DNA from: an uncultured Lachnospiraceae bacterium
GTDB taxonomy: Bacteria > Bacillota > Clostridia > Lachnospirales > Lachnospiraceae
Direction of reading: 5' to 3'
DNA length: 37,121 bases
NCBI GenBank assembly: GCA_946566415.1
Contig: CAMNWW010000002.1
Coordinates: 1 to 37,121, forward strand
Part shown: positions 19,122 to 28,761 of the stretch, in pieces
How the letters are laid out: the number at the start of each line of letters is the position of its first letter
Numbering within the stretch: the first letter of the stretch is position 1
Made by a program: the position numbers and the translations under genes
Notes under the pieces: generated by a model
Database searches by the model: none
The model's input: the letters and a program-made list of their open reading frames with translations, nothing else
Told to the model about the DNA's origin: nothing

Positions 19122-19640
19122 TTACCTTTTTCCGCCGTTCTCAGACAGCATCTCCTGTGTCAGTTCAAACGCAAGACGTTTCGTCCCGTCCTGAACAAAG
19201 ATGTTTCCGCAATACTGAAATCCATTCTTCTGCAGCACTCTTTGCATGACCTTATTATTCTCATGGGTGTCAATCCGCAGATGTCCCCCTGACTGTGCAA
19301 ACGCCCACCCGATGCAAAAGGAAGCAACGCCTCGTCTCCCCCTATCCGCCGCAATCCGATGGATAACCCCATAAGCAAAGTCACTCTTCCATTCCCCTTC
19401 ATAGATAACGGCATAATTTGGTTCCTCCATAACTTTAAAGAAAAACACGCCGATGATTTCCGTTCCATCCAGACACACATAGCTGTCGCCGTCGGCAATG
19501 TCCTTTAGGACCCTCATAGCCTGCGGCTCCTTCTCTCCCCACTGTGTCGGATTCCCGTTCTCTCTCATAAATGCCCTGGCATCCTCATAAATTTGTAATA
19601 TTCTTTCCAAATCCTCTTTCTTTGATTTCCTAATCTTCAT
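19122..19640 (-). CDS. GNAT family N-acetyltransferase
   Basis: 'MKIRKSKKEDLERILQIYEDARAFMRENGNPTQWG...IIGVFFF...HRIAADRGRRGVASFCIGWAFAQSGGHLRIDTHENNKVMQRVLQKNGFQYCG'. Confidence 0.88.
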   Translation of the reverse strand: MKIRKSKKEDLERILQIYEDARAFMRENGNPTQWGEKEPQAMRVLKDIADGDSYVCLDGTEIIGVFFFKVMEEPNYAVIYEGEWKSDFAYGVIHRIAADRGRRGVASFCIGWAFAQSGGHLRIDTHENNKVMQRVLQKNGFQYCGNIFVQDGTKRLAFELTQEMLSENGGKR

Positions 19641-19673
19641 TCCTCTTTCATTCCTTTTTACAATATTTACTCT

Positions 19674-22427
19674 CTATTTTCTGCCAAGGCGTATTTTCTC
19701 CATGTCCGCCGCCAGTTCCCGGTCCATATGGTGAAATAAATAGTTCTTTCCCTGGTCTTTATGTTTTTCATATTCCTCCTGTATCTGCCTCCTGGTAAAC
19801 TCTATTTCATTTAAAAACTCACGGGATGAAATCAGCGTGCCGCCTTGTCCCAATGTAATGACCTGCTCCACACCGTCTGATGTCACCACCGTCACATGGT
19901 ATTTCCGTCCGATTTCATGCACCACTTTTTCAATATACTGGTCTGCAGTCTCCGCCTTTTTTGTATAAACCACATGGATATTGTGATATTTCAAAACTTC
20001 CATATTGAAGTTATCTACCTTATACGCATCAAACACCAGGATTAAAACGCATTTCTTAAACCCTTGATAGTTGCAGAGAATATCCATTAATTTATTCCTG
20101 GCAGCCTCGATATTTTCCTTTGCAAGCTCTTTCAGATCGTCCCATGCGAATATGACATTATATCCGTCTACCAACAAATATTCCTGCACGGCCTTTTCCT
20201 GTTTCCCCGGCTTCTTCTGTGAATCTGCCGTGACCGTCCTGGTTTCGCTGCTCCTCTTCCTCTCAACACGCCCGTATGTGCGGATGAAAATCTCCTCCAG
20301 TTCACAGTCTTGTTTACGGTTCCTCTCATATTCTCCATCACCGTATCTTTCGTGTATCCTTGACGGGCCCTTTCCGCCTTTAACCCCATCCAAATCCTGC
20401 TCTTCTGACTCTTCCCTGTCTTCTTCCTTATATAACTGGCTTTCAATATGCATATATTGGGGGACCTGGTCCCACGGCACATAAAATCCAGCCCCATGTG
20501 CGCAGAAAATAGAGCCTGGCGGATTTTCCACATCCCGTTCTGCGTCATAACCTGCTTCCTCTATGACTTCCTCTGCATTGGAACAGGGCGCATAACCCCC
20601 GAATTGACAGGAAATCCTGCCCTGTCCTCTGGTGTATGCATTGACTTCCCTTTGATAATCGCGCATCCCGGCGACCGGCGCCGTTCCTTTAAGAAGACAC
20701 ATTTCCCCGGCCGTCTCGGGAGCGGTAAATTCTCCTTGCATTTTCTGGATATCCGCCAGGGCGCGGCCTGTATATTCCGCCGGAACTTCCAGCCGGAATC
20801 TGTAATATGGTTCCAGAAGGACGCTGTCCGCCTGCATCAGCCCCTGCCTTACCGCACGGTAAGTGGCCTGCCGGAAATCGCCCCCTTCCGTATGCTTAAT
20901 ATGTGCCCGTCCCGCAAGCAGTGTAAACTTTATATCAGTGACTGCCGCTCCTGTCAGTACACCGCGGTGCTCTTTCTCTGCAAGATGTGTCAGAATCAGC
21001 CTTTGCCAGTTTCGATCCAGCACATCTTCGCTGCAACGGCTCGCGAACGTCACCCCGCTCCCCGCCTCGCCTGGCTCCAGAAGAAGATGCACCTCCGCAT
21101 AGTGGCGCAGCGGCTCAAAATGCCCTACTCCTTCCGCCGCCTTACGTATCGTCTCTTTATATACGATTTTCCCTGTGCCAAAAGAAGCCTTGATGCCGAA
21201 ACGCTCCTCAATCAGGCTGCGCAGGATTTCGATCTGAATCTCTCCCATGATCTGGGCATGAATTTCTTCCAGCTCCTCATTCCATACAATCCGAAGAAGA
21301 GGATCCTCCTCCTCCAACACCCTAAGATTTTGAAGCATTATATGGGGATCCACCGATTCCGGAAACAGCACACGGTAACTCAGCACCGGCTGAAGAACAG
21401 GCTTGGGGGACTCCTCCTCTGTTCCCAGACCTTCGCCGGGATATGTATGCGTAAGCCCCGTAACGGCGCAGACCACCCCCGCCTCAGCCTCCTGAAGCAT
21501 TTCAAATTTTTCTCCGGAATAGAGCCTGATCTGGTTCACCTTTTCTTCCCAAATCTCCGACGCATTTTCCGCGCTCCTGAGGTTGTCCTTAACCTTTAGT
21601 TTCCCTCTGGTGACCCGCAGATGCGTCAAACGGTTTCCCTGCAGATCCCGTGAAATCTTGTAGACTCTTGCTCCAAAAGAATCTCCCTGCTCCTTGCCAA
21701 GGGCCCGGTTTCCTATTGTAAAACGGCATATTCCTTCCAGAAGCCTGTCCACCCCCTGTATCTTAAGCGCCGAGCCAAAATAACAAGGGAAAACTTTCCG
21801 CTCCGCGATCAGACGGATAACCGAATCTTCCCCTATCCTCTCCTTCTCGATATACTCTTCCATCGCCTCCTCGTCAGAAAGCGCAAGCTGCTCCCAGAAC
21901 AGTTCCCGCTCTTCGGCTTCCTCATCAAAGGCAATACATCCCTCGTCCAGGATATTCTTCAATTCTTCCAATATTTTCTCCCGTTCCGTCCCCCTCTGGT
22001 CCATCTTGTTGACAAATACAAATACAGGTATCCCATACCTCTTTAACAGTCTCCAGAGCGTGCGGGTATGCCCCTGCACACCGTCCGCGCCGTTGATCAC
22101 AAGAATCGCATAATCCAGCACCGGAAGAGTCCTCTCTGTCTCCGCGGCAAAATCCACATGCCCCGGCGTGTCAAGCATCGTCATATATACGCCGTCCAGC
22201 ACAAGCTCCGCCTGTTTGGAGAAAATCGTAATCCCTCTGCCCCGCTCTAATATATGAGTATCCAGAAAGGCATCCCCATGGTCTACCCTCCCAGGTTTTC
22301 TTATATTTCCGCAAAGATACAGAATACTTTCCGATAATGTCGTCTTTCCCGCGTCTACATGGGCCAACAAACCCACACTAATATGTTTTCTATGTCCAAT
22401 TGGTTTATTTTCCGAGGTTTCCGCCAT
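19674..22427 (-). CDS. TetM/EF-G-like translational GTPase fused to a C-terminal YacP/Rae1-type NYN (PIN-like) nuclease domain
   Basis: N-terminus: G1 'AHVDAGKTT', 'RGITIF', G3 'DTPGHVDF', G4 'NKMD' and TetM-like domains; C-terminal ~170 aa 'YLLVDGYNVIFAWDDLKELAKENIEAARNKLMDILCNYQGF...LVFDAYKV...VVYTKKAETADQYIEKVV...VTVVTSDGVEQVITLGQGGTLISSREFLNEIE' matches YacP/Rae1 (DUF901). Confidence 0.93.
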   Translation of the reverse strand: MAETSENKPIGHRKHISVGLLAHVDAGKTTLSESILYLCGNIRKPGRVDHGDAFLDTHILERGRGITIFSKQAELVLDGVYMTMLDTPGHVDFAAETERTLPVLDYAILVINGADGVQGHTRTLWRLLKRYGIPVFVFVNKMDQRGTEREKILEELKNILDEGCIAFDEEAEERELFWEQLALSDEEAMEEYIEKERIGEDSVIRLIAERKVFPCYFGSALKIQGVDRLLEGICRFTIGNRALGKEQGDSFGARVYKISRDLQGNRLTHLRVTRGKLKVKDNLRSAENASEIWEEKVNQIRLYSGEKFEMLQEAEAGVVCAVTGLTHTYPGEGLGTEEESPKPVLQPVLSYRVLFPESVDPHIMLQNLRVLEEEDPLLRIVWNEELEEIHAQIMGEIQIEILRSLIEERFGIKASFGTGKIVYKETIRKAAEGVGHFEPLRHYAEVHLLLEPGEAGSGVTFASRCSEDVLDRNWQRLILTHLAEKEHRGVLTGAAVTDIKFTLLAGRAHIKHTEGGDFRQATYRAVRQGLMQADSVLLEPYYRFRLEVPAEYTGRALADIQKMQGEFTAPETAGEMCLLKGTAPVAGMRDYQREVNAYTRGQGRISCQFGGYAPCSNAEEVIEEAGYDAERDVENPPGSIFCAHGAGFYVPWDQVPQYMHIESQLYKEEDREESEEQDLDGVKGGKGPSRIHERYGDGEYERNRKQDCELEEIFIRTYGRVERKRSSETRTVTADSQKKPGKQEKAVQEYLLVDGYNVIFAWDDLKELAKENIEAARNKLMDILCNYQGFKKCVLILVFDAYKVDNFNMEVLKYHNIHVVYTKKAETADQYIEKVVHEIGRKYHVTVVTSDGVEQVITLGQGGTLISSREFLNEIEFTRRQIQEEYEKHKDQGKNYLFHHMDRELAADMEKIRLGRK

Positions 22428-22431
22428 AGAA

Positions 22432-22535
22432 AATGTCCCTTTCTGCTGTTTATTGTACTATATTGATGATGTTGCCCGATAAATGAGTCCACCGTCGGGC
22501 CCCATATTAATTATCATAACACAGAAAGGGACATT
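22432..22535. promoter_or_regulatory. 14-bp perfect inverted repeat (AATGTCCCTTTCTG / CAGAAAGGGACATT) spanning the leader/promoter of the TetM-NYN gene
   Basis: Arms 22432-22445 and 22522-22535. In minus-strand orientation the proximal arm contains the AGAAAGGGA Shine-Dalgarno 5' of ATG at 22427. An inner GCCCGA/TCGGGC hairpin lies between the arms. Confidence 0.7.
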
Positions 22536-22655
22536 AGTCGATAAGTGAAAATTACGCAGCAGGCTTCAACGGCTGACGCCTCCTTTTGTTCATGCGTCCA
22601 TGATACGGCTCCACCGTTAAACAAACAATCGCTAAAAACCGAAACATTTTCTATA

Positions 22656-22691
22656 AAAGACGTATGAGATGGTCACATCTCATACGTCTTT
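22656..22691 (-). terminator. Intrinsic terminator downstream of the 22695-23366 gene
   Basis: 16-bp perfect stem AAAGACGTATGAGATG-gtca-CATCTCATACGTCTTT, 3 bp after the stop codon. Confidence 0.85.
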
Positions 22692-22694
22692 GCC

Positions 22695-23366
22695 CTAAAT
22701 CGTACCTAATGTTATCATAATATTAAGTATCCACATGATAATCGCCACGCAGACCCCGATAATGCACAGCGCTTTTCCTGCCTTCGCTCTTCCCGCCATG
22801 CTGGAGCCGGAACCCATACGCGCCCTACCAAACCCGACGCACCCTAGAAGGATGCTCACTATCGGTATCAAAAATGCAGATACAAGGCTTAGTATCCCAA
22901 ATACAAGAGCCATATTGGCTGCTTTGGTATTGTCCACTGTCCTCACCGGGATCGGCTGCCCTGTAGGCAGTCCCATTGATCCGTTGAACGGCTGGGCGCC
23001 CATTGATCCATTCATCGGCTGCCCTCCCGCAGGTCCTTGCTGTACAGGAAGCGGCTGCTGAAGCGTTCTAAACAAATCTTCCAGGCTGTTCTTATAAGGT
23101 TTCTTAGAAAGAGTTCCGACAAATCCATCCAGATCCCACTCGCCTCCGACAGTCCCTTTCATCCACGCCTCTAAGTGGAACACCCCGCCTGCGTAAGACC
23201 ATTTCAGATATTTAAACCCTTCCATCATCGCGTCCCCTGCGCGGTATGCCGGTTCTCCATGCCAGTCAGACATGCTGAACTGATTCTTCTGCAAATAATC
23301 ATTCATGATAAAACTCACGAAATCGTCCGGTTTATTAAGCACCAGATCCTGCACATATCTTGCCAT
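22695..23366 (-). CDS. Membrane protein of unknown function with C-terminal DUF4190-like two-TM region and Gly/Pro/Gln linker
   Basis: 'NGSMGAQPFNGSMGLPTGQP' linker then 'NMALVFGILSLVSAFLIPIVSILLGCVGFGRARMG...KAGKALCIIGVCVAIIMWILNI'. Confidence 0.7.
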   Translation of the reverse strand: MARYVQDLVLNKPDDFVSFIMNDYLQKNQFSMSDWHGEPAYRAGDAMMEGFKYLKWSYAGGVFHLEAWMKGTVGGEWDLDGFVGTLSKKPYKNSLEDLFRTLQQPLPVQQGPAGGQPMNGSMGAQPFNGSMGLPTGQPIPVRTVDNTKAANMALVFGILSLVSAFLIPIVSILLGCVGFGRARMGSGSSMAGRAKAGKALCIIGVCVAIIMWILNIMITLGTI

Positions 23367-23411
23367 TTACTTTTCCTCTTTTCCTCTCTTCCCTCGCCTC
23401 CGGCTTACTAC

Positions 23412-25064
23412 TTATCTCATCTGGCGGAGATTAAACTTACTTGTCTGCTCCTCCAGATAATGTACCTGCTCGAAGAGCTGCTGGCTCACCGCCGCCGACT
23501 CCTGACTGCTTGCGGAGTTCGTCTGTACCACTGAAGATATCTGGCTGAGTCCTTCACTTACCTGTGCAATCGCCGTCGCTTCATTCTCTACCGCTTGTGC
23601 TATTTTCCCGATCTCATTGTTAGACTTTGTTACAAGCGACAGCGTCTTCTCCAATGTATCGGAAACTTCGCCTACGATCCGGCTACCCTTTTGCGTTGCC
23701 TGAACAGAGTTCTCAATCAGTTCTTTCGTCGCTTTCGCCGCCTGGTCTGACTTCGCCGCCAAATTGCGCACTTCATCAGATACCACGGCAAAGCCCTTTC
23801 CTGCTTCTCCGGCACGCGCGGCTTCTACTGCCGCATTCAAGGCAAGTATGTTTGTCTGGAATGCGATATTTTCAATCGTCGCAATAATGTTGCTGATCTG
23901 CTGGGACGCCTGGCTGATGTCGGCCATCGCCGCTACCATCTCGCGCATCTGCTCGCCGCTGACGGAAACCTGCTCGCCTGTCTGACGTGCATTTTCCTGT
24001 GCTTCAGACGCTGTCTTCACATTCTGTTCCGCATTCTTAGCCAGTTCCTCCAACGTAGCGGACAACTCCTCCACTGCGCTTGCCTGCTGCGTCGCCCCCT
24101 GTGATAAAGACTGAGAGCTGCTGGAGAGCTGTTCCGCATTCCCGGATACATTGTGACCTGCCTGATATATCCCGGCAATCGTCCCGGAAAGTGAGTTTGT
24201 CAACGACTCGATAGATGTTTCGATAGACTGGAAATCCCCAATAAACGGCGCAGATGTATGGACGTTAAAATTCCCCACTGACAACTGTCCCATAATATTA
24301 TTAAGATCCTCAACATACTCATGAATCAGCCCAAGAGACTTATTCAAATTAGCTGCCAAATCCCCCAGCTCGTTCTTAGCTTTAATATCCAGTTCCAGTT
24401 CAAGACGCCCCCCCTCCAGCGGCCGGGTCTTTTCACTGATATACAGGATCGGGCTCACAATCTGCCGGATCACATACTGGATCAGGCTGATCAGACAGAA
24501 CAGTGCGATTACAAGGCAGACTCCGCAGAGTATGTTCATCATCAGGATTGTATTTTCCATATTTTTCATACTTTCCTGGCTCATAACCCCAGCCCGCTCG
24601 ATCGTCTGATCCAACAGACTCACAAGCTTGGAAAGAGTGCCCTGTATGGTATTCTGGTAATATGCCTGTGCCTGCGAAGGGCTTGTTTTCAGTCTGTTCA
24701 GCGCCTCTAACGCAGATTCATGCAGTTCTTTATGTAAGGGTTCCATCTCCGACTGAAGGGCAAGTATCGTCTCATCATCTGTTAATGCCTCCCCATACAG
24801 CCATTGTCCCAGGACACAGCCGGTCGAATCCGTGCTTCCCGTAAACTCCGTCCCGGCATATAACGCATTGCTCAGGTTGCTGGACCACTTATAATGTGCC
24901 GTCTCAGCTTTCTGTGCCTTATCCAGCACAAGCGCCGCTTCCGCCTGCCCCTCTTGCATATCCTGAATACGCATAATATTGATAGTCATCGTAACGCTAA
25001 ACAAAATTACGGAAACAAGCGTCGCTATTACGCGGGCTCCAACCATTGTCTTAATGCTCTTCAT
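23412..25064 (-). CDS. Methyl-accepting chemotaxis protein with predicted extracytoplasmic CZB-like zinc-binding domain
   Basis: TM1, sensor region with H-Y-K-W ... C-V-L-G-Q-W-L-Y ... H-K-E-L-H, TM2, HAMP-like linker, MCP signalling tip '[45 protein letters not shown]'. Start likely MKSIKTM (ORF extends to 25091). Confidence 0.92.
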   Translation of the reverse strand: MKSIKTMVGARVIATLVSVILFSVTMTINIMRIQDMQEGQAEAALVLDKAQKAETAHYKWSSNLSNALYAGTEFTGSTDSTGCVLGQWLYGEALTDDETILALQSEMEPLHKELHESALEALNRLKTSPSQAQAYYQNTIQGTLSKLVSLLDQTIERAGVMSQESMKNMENTILMMNILCGVCLVIALFCLISLIQYVIRQIVSPILYISEKTRPLEGGRLELELDIKAKNELGDLAANLNKSLGLIHEYVEDLNNIMGQLSVGNFNVHTSAPFIGDFQSIETSIESLTNSLSGTIAGIYQAGHNVSGNAEQLSSSSQSLSQGATQQASAVEELSATLEELAKNAEQNVKTASEAQENARQTGEQVSVSGEQMREMVAAMADISQASQQISNIIATIENIAFQTNILALNAAVEAARAGEAGKGFAVVSDEVRNLAAKSDQAAKATKELIENSVQATQKGSRIVGEVSDTLEKTLSLVTKSNNEIGKIAQAVENEATAIAQVSEGLSQISSVVQTNSASSQESAAVSQQLFEQVHYLEEQTSKFNLRQMR

Positions 25065-25167
25065 CTCAATTTCCTCTCTTCTTAGAATCATTAGTTGATA
25101 TTAGTATAGCAGACCGTCTACTGCTTTTCAACGATTTATTTACCTTTGGCATCGCTTCCCTTCCGCT

Positions 25168-26061
25168 TTATCCAGCGAATTTCTCTACTTCTTCCATTGT
25201 CGGAATAGCGACTCCGGCTCCGGCTCTCGACACAGTGACCGCCGCCGCTTTTGCCGCCATATCCATTGCCTTTTCCACCGGGAGTTCCTGAATCATTCCC
25301 GCAATAAAATACCCGGTAAATGTGTCGCCCGCCGCTGTTGTATCCACCGTTTCCACCTTATATATTTCCTGAGCATGCCTGCGGACGCCGTCAAAATAGA
25401 CAGAGCCGTCCCCGCCCAGCGTCAAAACGATCCTGGCTCCCGGGAATTTCTCCGCCAGAGCTTCTGACAGTTCCTGCCCGCCCTGGTTTTCCATTCCTAA
25501 TATCTGTCCGGCTTCTATCTCATTTAATATGAAGTAGTCGATCTTATCCAGAGGCAGTTCCAATACTTTTTCATCCATAGGAGAAGGATTCAGGACGATC
25601 TTCATTCCTTTTTCATGCGCTTTTTCTACTATATATGCCACTTCATTGATCTCATTTTGCAGGATCAGATAATCTCCCGCATCAAAAGCAGACAATGTCT
25701 CGTCCACCTGTTTTTGCGTAATCGTCTGGTTCGCGCCGCCATACAAGAGAATACAATTGTCCCCATTGTCGTCATTTTGTATAATCGCGTGACCGCTCTT
25801 CACCTCCGGAAGGACATGGATATAATCCGTACCCACTCCCGCCTCATTTAGAAATTCTTTGAGAAACAGTCCTTCCTGCCCGATACACCCCGCATGATAT
25901 ACCTCTGCGCCTGCCTTCCCCAGAGCGACCGACTGATTCAGCCCTTTCCCGCCAGGGTAAGTGCAAAGCTCTCTGGAAGAAATCGTCTCTCCCCTTTTCA
26001 CCACATGGTTCACCTTGTAGACATAGTCAATATTCAGTGATCCAAAATTCAGTACTTTCAT
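25168..26061 (-). CDS. PfkB family carbohydrate kinase (ribokinase-like)
   Basis: 'YPGGKGLNQSVALGKAGAEVYHAGCIGQEG' and 'VDTTAAGDTFTGYFIAGMI'. Confidence 0.92.
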   Translation of the reverse strand: MKVLNFGSLNIDYVYKVNHVVKRGETISSRELCTYPGGKGLNQSVALGKAGAEVYHAGCIGQEGLFLKEFLNEAGVGTDYIHVLPEVKSGHAIIQNDDNGDNCILLYGGANQTITQKQVDETLSAFDAGDYLILQNEINEVAYIVEKAHEKGMKIVLNPSPMDEKVLELPLDKIDYFILNEIEAGQILGMENQGGQELSEALAEKFPGARIVLTLGGDGSVYFDGVRRHAQEIYKVETVDTTAAGDTFTGYFIAGMIQELPVEKAMDMAAKAAAVTVSRAGAGVAIPTMEEVEKFAG

Positions 26062-26079
26062 CCTTCTTTTCTCCTCCTG

Positions 26080-26871
26080 TTATTTAAGGTATTTGGCCAT
26101 AATCTCATCAAATGTCCCATCTTTTTTAAGCGTGGCCAGCGCCTCGTTCAGCTTTTCGCACAACTCATCATTTCCCTTCTTCACGGCAAATGCATATTCT
26201 TCCTCCACATAAGCCGTCTCCAGTACCTTTAGCCTATTGTCGTCTTCGGTCAGGAACTTTGCCGTCTGTTCGTCAAGAATGGCGGCGTCGATCTTCCCTT
26301 CAAAAATTGCTCCCAGCGCATTCGTCCCCCATGCAAAACGCTGGATGTTTTCGTCTCCAAACTCATCCGTCGCATAGATATCGCCCGTCGTCCCTTTCTG
26401 CACCCCGATCCGCTTACCCGCAAGAGTCTCCTGACCGGTAACCGTGCTGTCTGCTTTTACGACGATCGCCTGCTTGCCGCTTCCGTATGAATCCGTAAAT
26501 TCCACCTGCCCCCGCCTTGTGTCAATGGCTAAAAGCCCTGCGGCTCCCATATCTGCATCATCACTCTGCACTGCCGGCAGGATTGACTCGATCTCCATCT
26601 CCTTTACAACAAGCTCGCGGTTCATTTTTTCGGCAATGGCGCCGACAAGCTCTACGTCGATTCCGATAAGTTTCTCTTCCTCATAATACCCATAAGGCGG
26701 AAGCTCTGCACTTAGAGCAACAACCAATTTCTCCTTTTTGCTTTCTTTCTTTTCCTGTACTTCCTTTTCTTCTGCTTTTTTTGATCTGCACGCCCCTGCC
26801 GCGCACGCCAAGGCAACTACGCACGCCAAAAAAAACGCCCCATACATAATTTTCTTCTTTTTTATCTTCAT
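26080..26871 (-). CDS. Amino-acid ABC transporter substrate-binding protein (SBP_bac_3), cysteine after signal segment
   Basis: 'LVVALSAELPPYGYYEEEKLIGIDVELVGAIAEKMNRELVVKEMEIESILPAVQSDDADMGAAGLLAIDTRRGQVEFTDSY'. Confidence 0.92.
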   Translation of the reverse strand: MKIKKKKIMYGAFFLACVVALACAAGACRSKKAEEKEVQEKKESKKEKLVVALSAELPPYGYYEEEKLIGIDVELVGAIAEKMNRELVVKEMEIESILPAVQSDDADMGAAGLLAIDTRRGQVEFTDSYGSGKQAIVVKADSTVTGQETLAGKRIGVQKGTTGDIYATDEFGDENIQRFAWGTNALGAIFEGKIDAAILDEQTAKFLTEDDNRLKVLETAYVEEEYAFAVKKGNDELCEKLNEALATLKKDGTFDEIMAKYLK

Positions 26872-26878
26872 ATGCCAG

Positions 26879-27697
26879 CTATCCCCATACTATAAAATAC
26901 AACAGCACCAGGACGCCGAGTACGATCCGGTAATATCCAAACGGTTTGAAATCATGCTTTTTAATATAAGACATCAAAAATTTAATCGCGAATACCGACA
27001 CGAAAAACGCAACCAGGCATCCTACAAGCAGAATCGCAACCTCCATGCCTGTATAGCCAAATCCGAACTTAAAAAGCTTAAGGGCGCTCGCTCCGAACAT
27101 GACTGGAATCGCAAGATAAAACGTAAATTCCGCCGCCACAGCTCTTGAAGTTCCGAGAAGAAGGCCTCCAAGTATCGTCGCCCCGGAACGAGACGTACCG
27201 GGAACCAGGGCAAGGACCTGGAACAGACCAATATATAGTCCGGTTGAATAGGGAAGTTCTGACAGTTTCGTGATTCTTGGACGCGTATGGGCGTTTCTTT
27301 TCTCGATCAGTATGAAAAAAATCCCATAGATGATCAGCATCAAAGCTACCACCACATAGTTGTAGAGATATTTATCCAAAAGGTCGTCGAACAAAATTCC
27401 GATTACTCCGGCCGGAATGCAGGAAACAATAATCTTCATCCATAGGTTTATGGTTAGTCTCTTCTGCTTTGCCGTCTTTCTCCGTGAAAACGGATTCAAT
27501 TTGTGGAAATACAAGACAACTACCGCCAAAATCGCTCCAAGCTGGATCACGACGCGGAACATCTCCATAAACTCTTCACTTTGAGACATGTGAAGGAACT
27601 CTTCTACCAAAATCATATGCCCTGTGCTGCTGATAGGGAGCCACTCCGTGATTCCTTCCACCACCCCCAGGATAACTGCGATTAATATATCTGCCAT
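26879..27697 (-). CDS. uppP: Undecaprenyl-diphosphate phosphatase UppP/BacA
   Basis: '[25 protein letters not shown]' and '[19 protein letters not shown]'. Confidence 0.96.
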   Translation of the reverse strand: MADILIAVILGVVEGITEWLPISSTGHMILVEEFLHMSQSEEFMEMFRVVIQLGAILAVVVLYFHKLNPFSRRKTAKQKRLTINLWMKIIVSCIPAGVIGILFDDLLDKYLYNYVVVALMLIIYGIFFILIEKRNAHTRPRITKLSELPYSTGLYIGLFQVLALVPGTSRSGATILGGLLLGTSRAVAAEFTFYLAIPVMFGASALKLFKFGFGYTGMEVAILLVGCLVAFFVSVFAIKFLMSYIKKHDFKPFGYYRIVLGVLVLLYFIVWG

Positions 27698-27781
27698 TTT
27701 TTCTCCTCTTTTCTCTCTTTGTACTTTCTTTGCCTTTTACTTTATTTTATGTATGCTCTCTTTATGTATGCCCCTTTGCGC

Positions 27782-28606
27782 CTATAATACGAATTTCTCC
27801 ACAGCCAGGGCGGCTCCGTTCTCGTTGTTGGAAAGCGTGATGTAATCCGCCGCTTCCTTTACACTTTCCACAGCGTTCTCTACCGCAACGCCAAATCCGA
27901 CCGACCGGATCATCGCCAGATCGTTCTCGCCGTCTCCGCACGCCATGATCTCCTCCCTGGGGATGCCCAGATAACTGCCCAGCCGTAAAAGTCCTGTCCC
28001 TTTATCAGCTCCCAGCGCGTTGGCCTCCAGGTTCCTTGAAATCGCGCTGGTGACGACAAGGCCTCCCAGCTTTTCAATCCTCCTTCTGGCCTCCTTTTGG
28101 TCCTCTTCTCTTCGGAAAACAGCATGCACTTTATCCAGTCCATGCCCTTCCATCTCACGCATCTTTTCCCATAGATCCGGCACCCCGGCACGGGTACTGC
28201 GGATGTATTCTACCACAGGCTGCGACCCTACATAATACTCAGCTCTGGCAATCTCTTCCTCCTTAGCATAACCCATACCGTCAAAATAAATCTCCTTCAG
28301 AGTATCGTATTCATCAAATATTCTAAGAACTCTCACCGCCAAGTCATATCCGACCGGGCATTCATAAATCACCTTCTTCTCCTGTCTGTCCACGATCCTT
28401 CCTCCGTTGGAAGCCAGTACGTACCGCATTCCAGGAAATTCCAGCAGTTCCTTCGGCACCCCCGTCACCGGACGTCCTGTTGCGACGACAAGCTCGACGC
28501 CTTTTTCCCTGGCCCTACTCAGCACACTCCGGGTATATTCCGTCAGCTCCTTCTGGTCGTTTAAAAGTGTCCCGTCAAGATCGAAGCCGATCATTCTTAT
28601 ATTCAT
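27782..28606 (-). CDS. Cof-type HAD-IIB family hydrolase (start likely internal, MNIRMIGFD; ORF extends to 28690)
   Basis: 'MIGFDLDGTLLNDQKELTEYTRSVLSRAREKGVELVVATGRP...GIPREEIMACGDGENDLAMIRSVGFGVAVENAVESVKEAADYIT'. Confidence 0.93.
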   Translation of the reverse strand: MNIRMIGFDLDGTLLNDQKELTEYTRSVLSRAREKGVELVVATGRPVTGVPKELLEFPGMRYVLASNGGRIVDRQEKKVIYECPVGYDLAVRVLRIFDEYDTLKEIYFDGMGYAKEEEIARAEYYVGSQPVVEYIRSTRAGVPDLWEKMREMEGHGLDKVHAVFRREEDQKEARRRIEKLGGLVVTSAISRNLEANALGADKGTGLLRLGSYLGIPREEIMACGDGENDLAMIRSVGFGVAVENAVESVKEAADYITLSNNENGAALAVEKFVL

Positions 28607-28761
28607 ATTTTCTGCTCGATTCATTATTTTCACCCTTATCTTACTTGGTCCTCCTATCATCCCATCTCGATATGAAGCCAAATCCCCCATGCAGACAGAT
28701 AGCCTAAGCGCCGCATGGCTGAACTGTTTTAAAAAATTTATATTTTATAGTATAACAAAGT

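Noticed and set aside
20448-21599. 383-aa plus-strand ORF opposite the TetM-NYN gene
   Set aside because: Overlaps fully with a well-supported coding sequence on the other strand; no domain and typical antisense composition.
19674-22427. Straight annotation as a tetracycline-resistance gene
   Set aside because: The domain IV loop is not TetM-like and there is an extra nuclease domain; resistance cannot be claimed from sequence alone.
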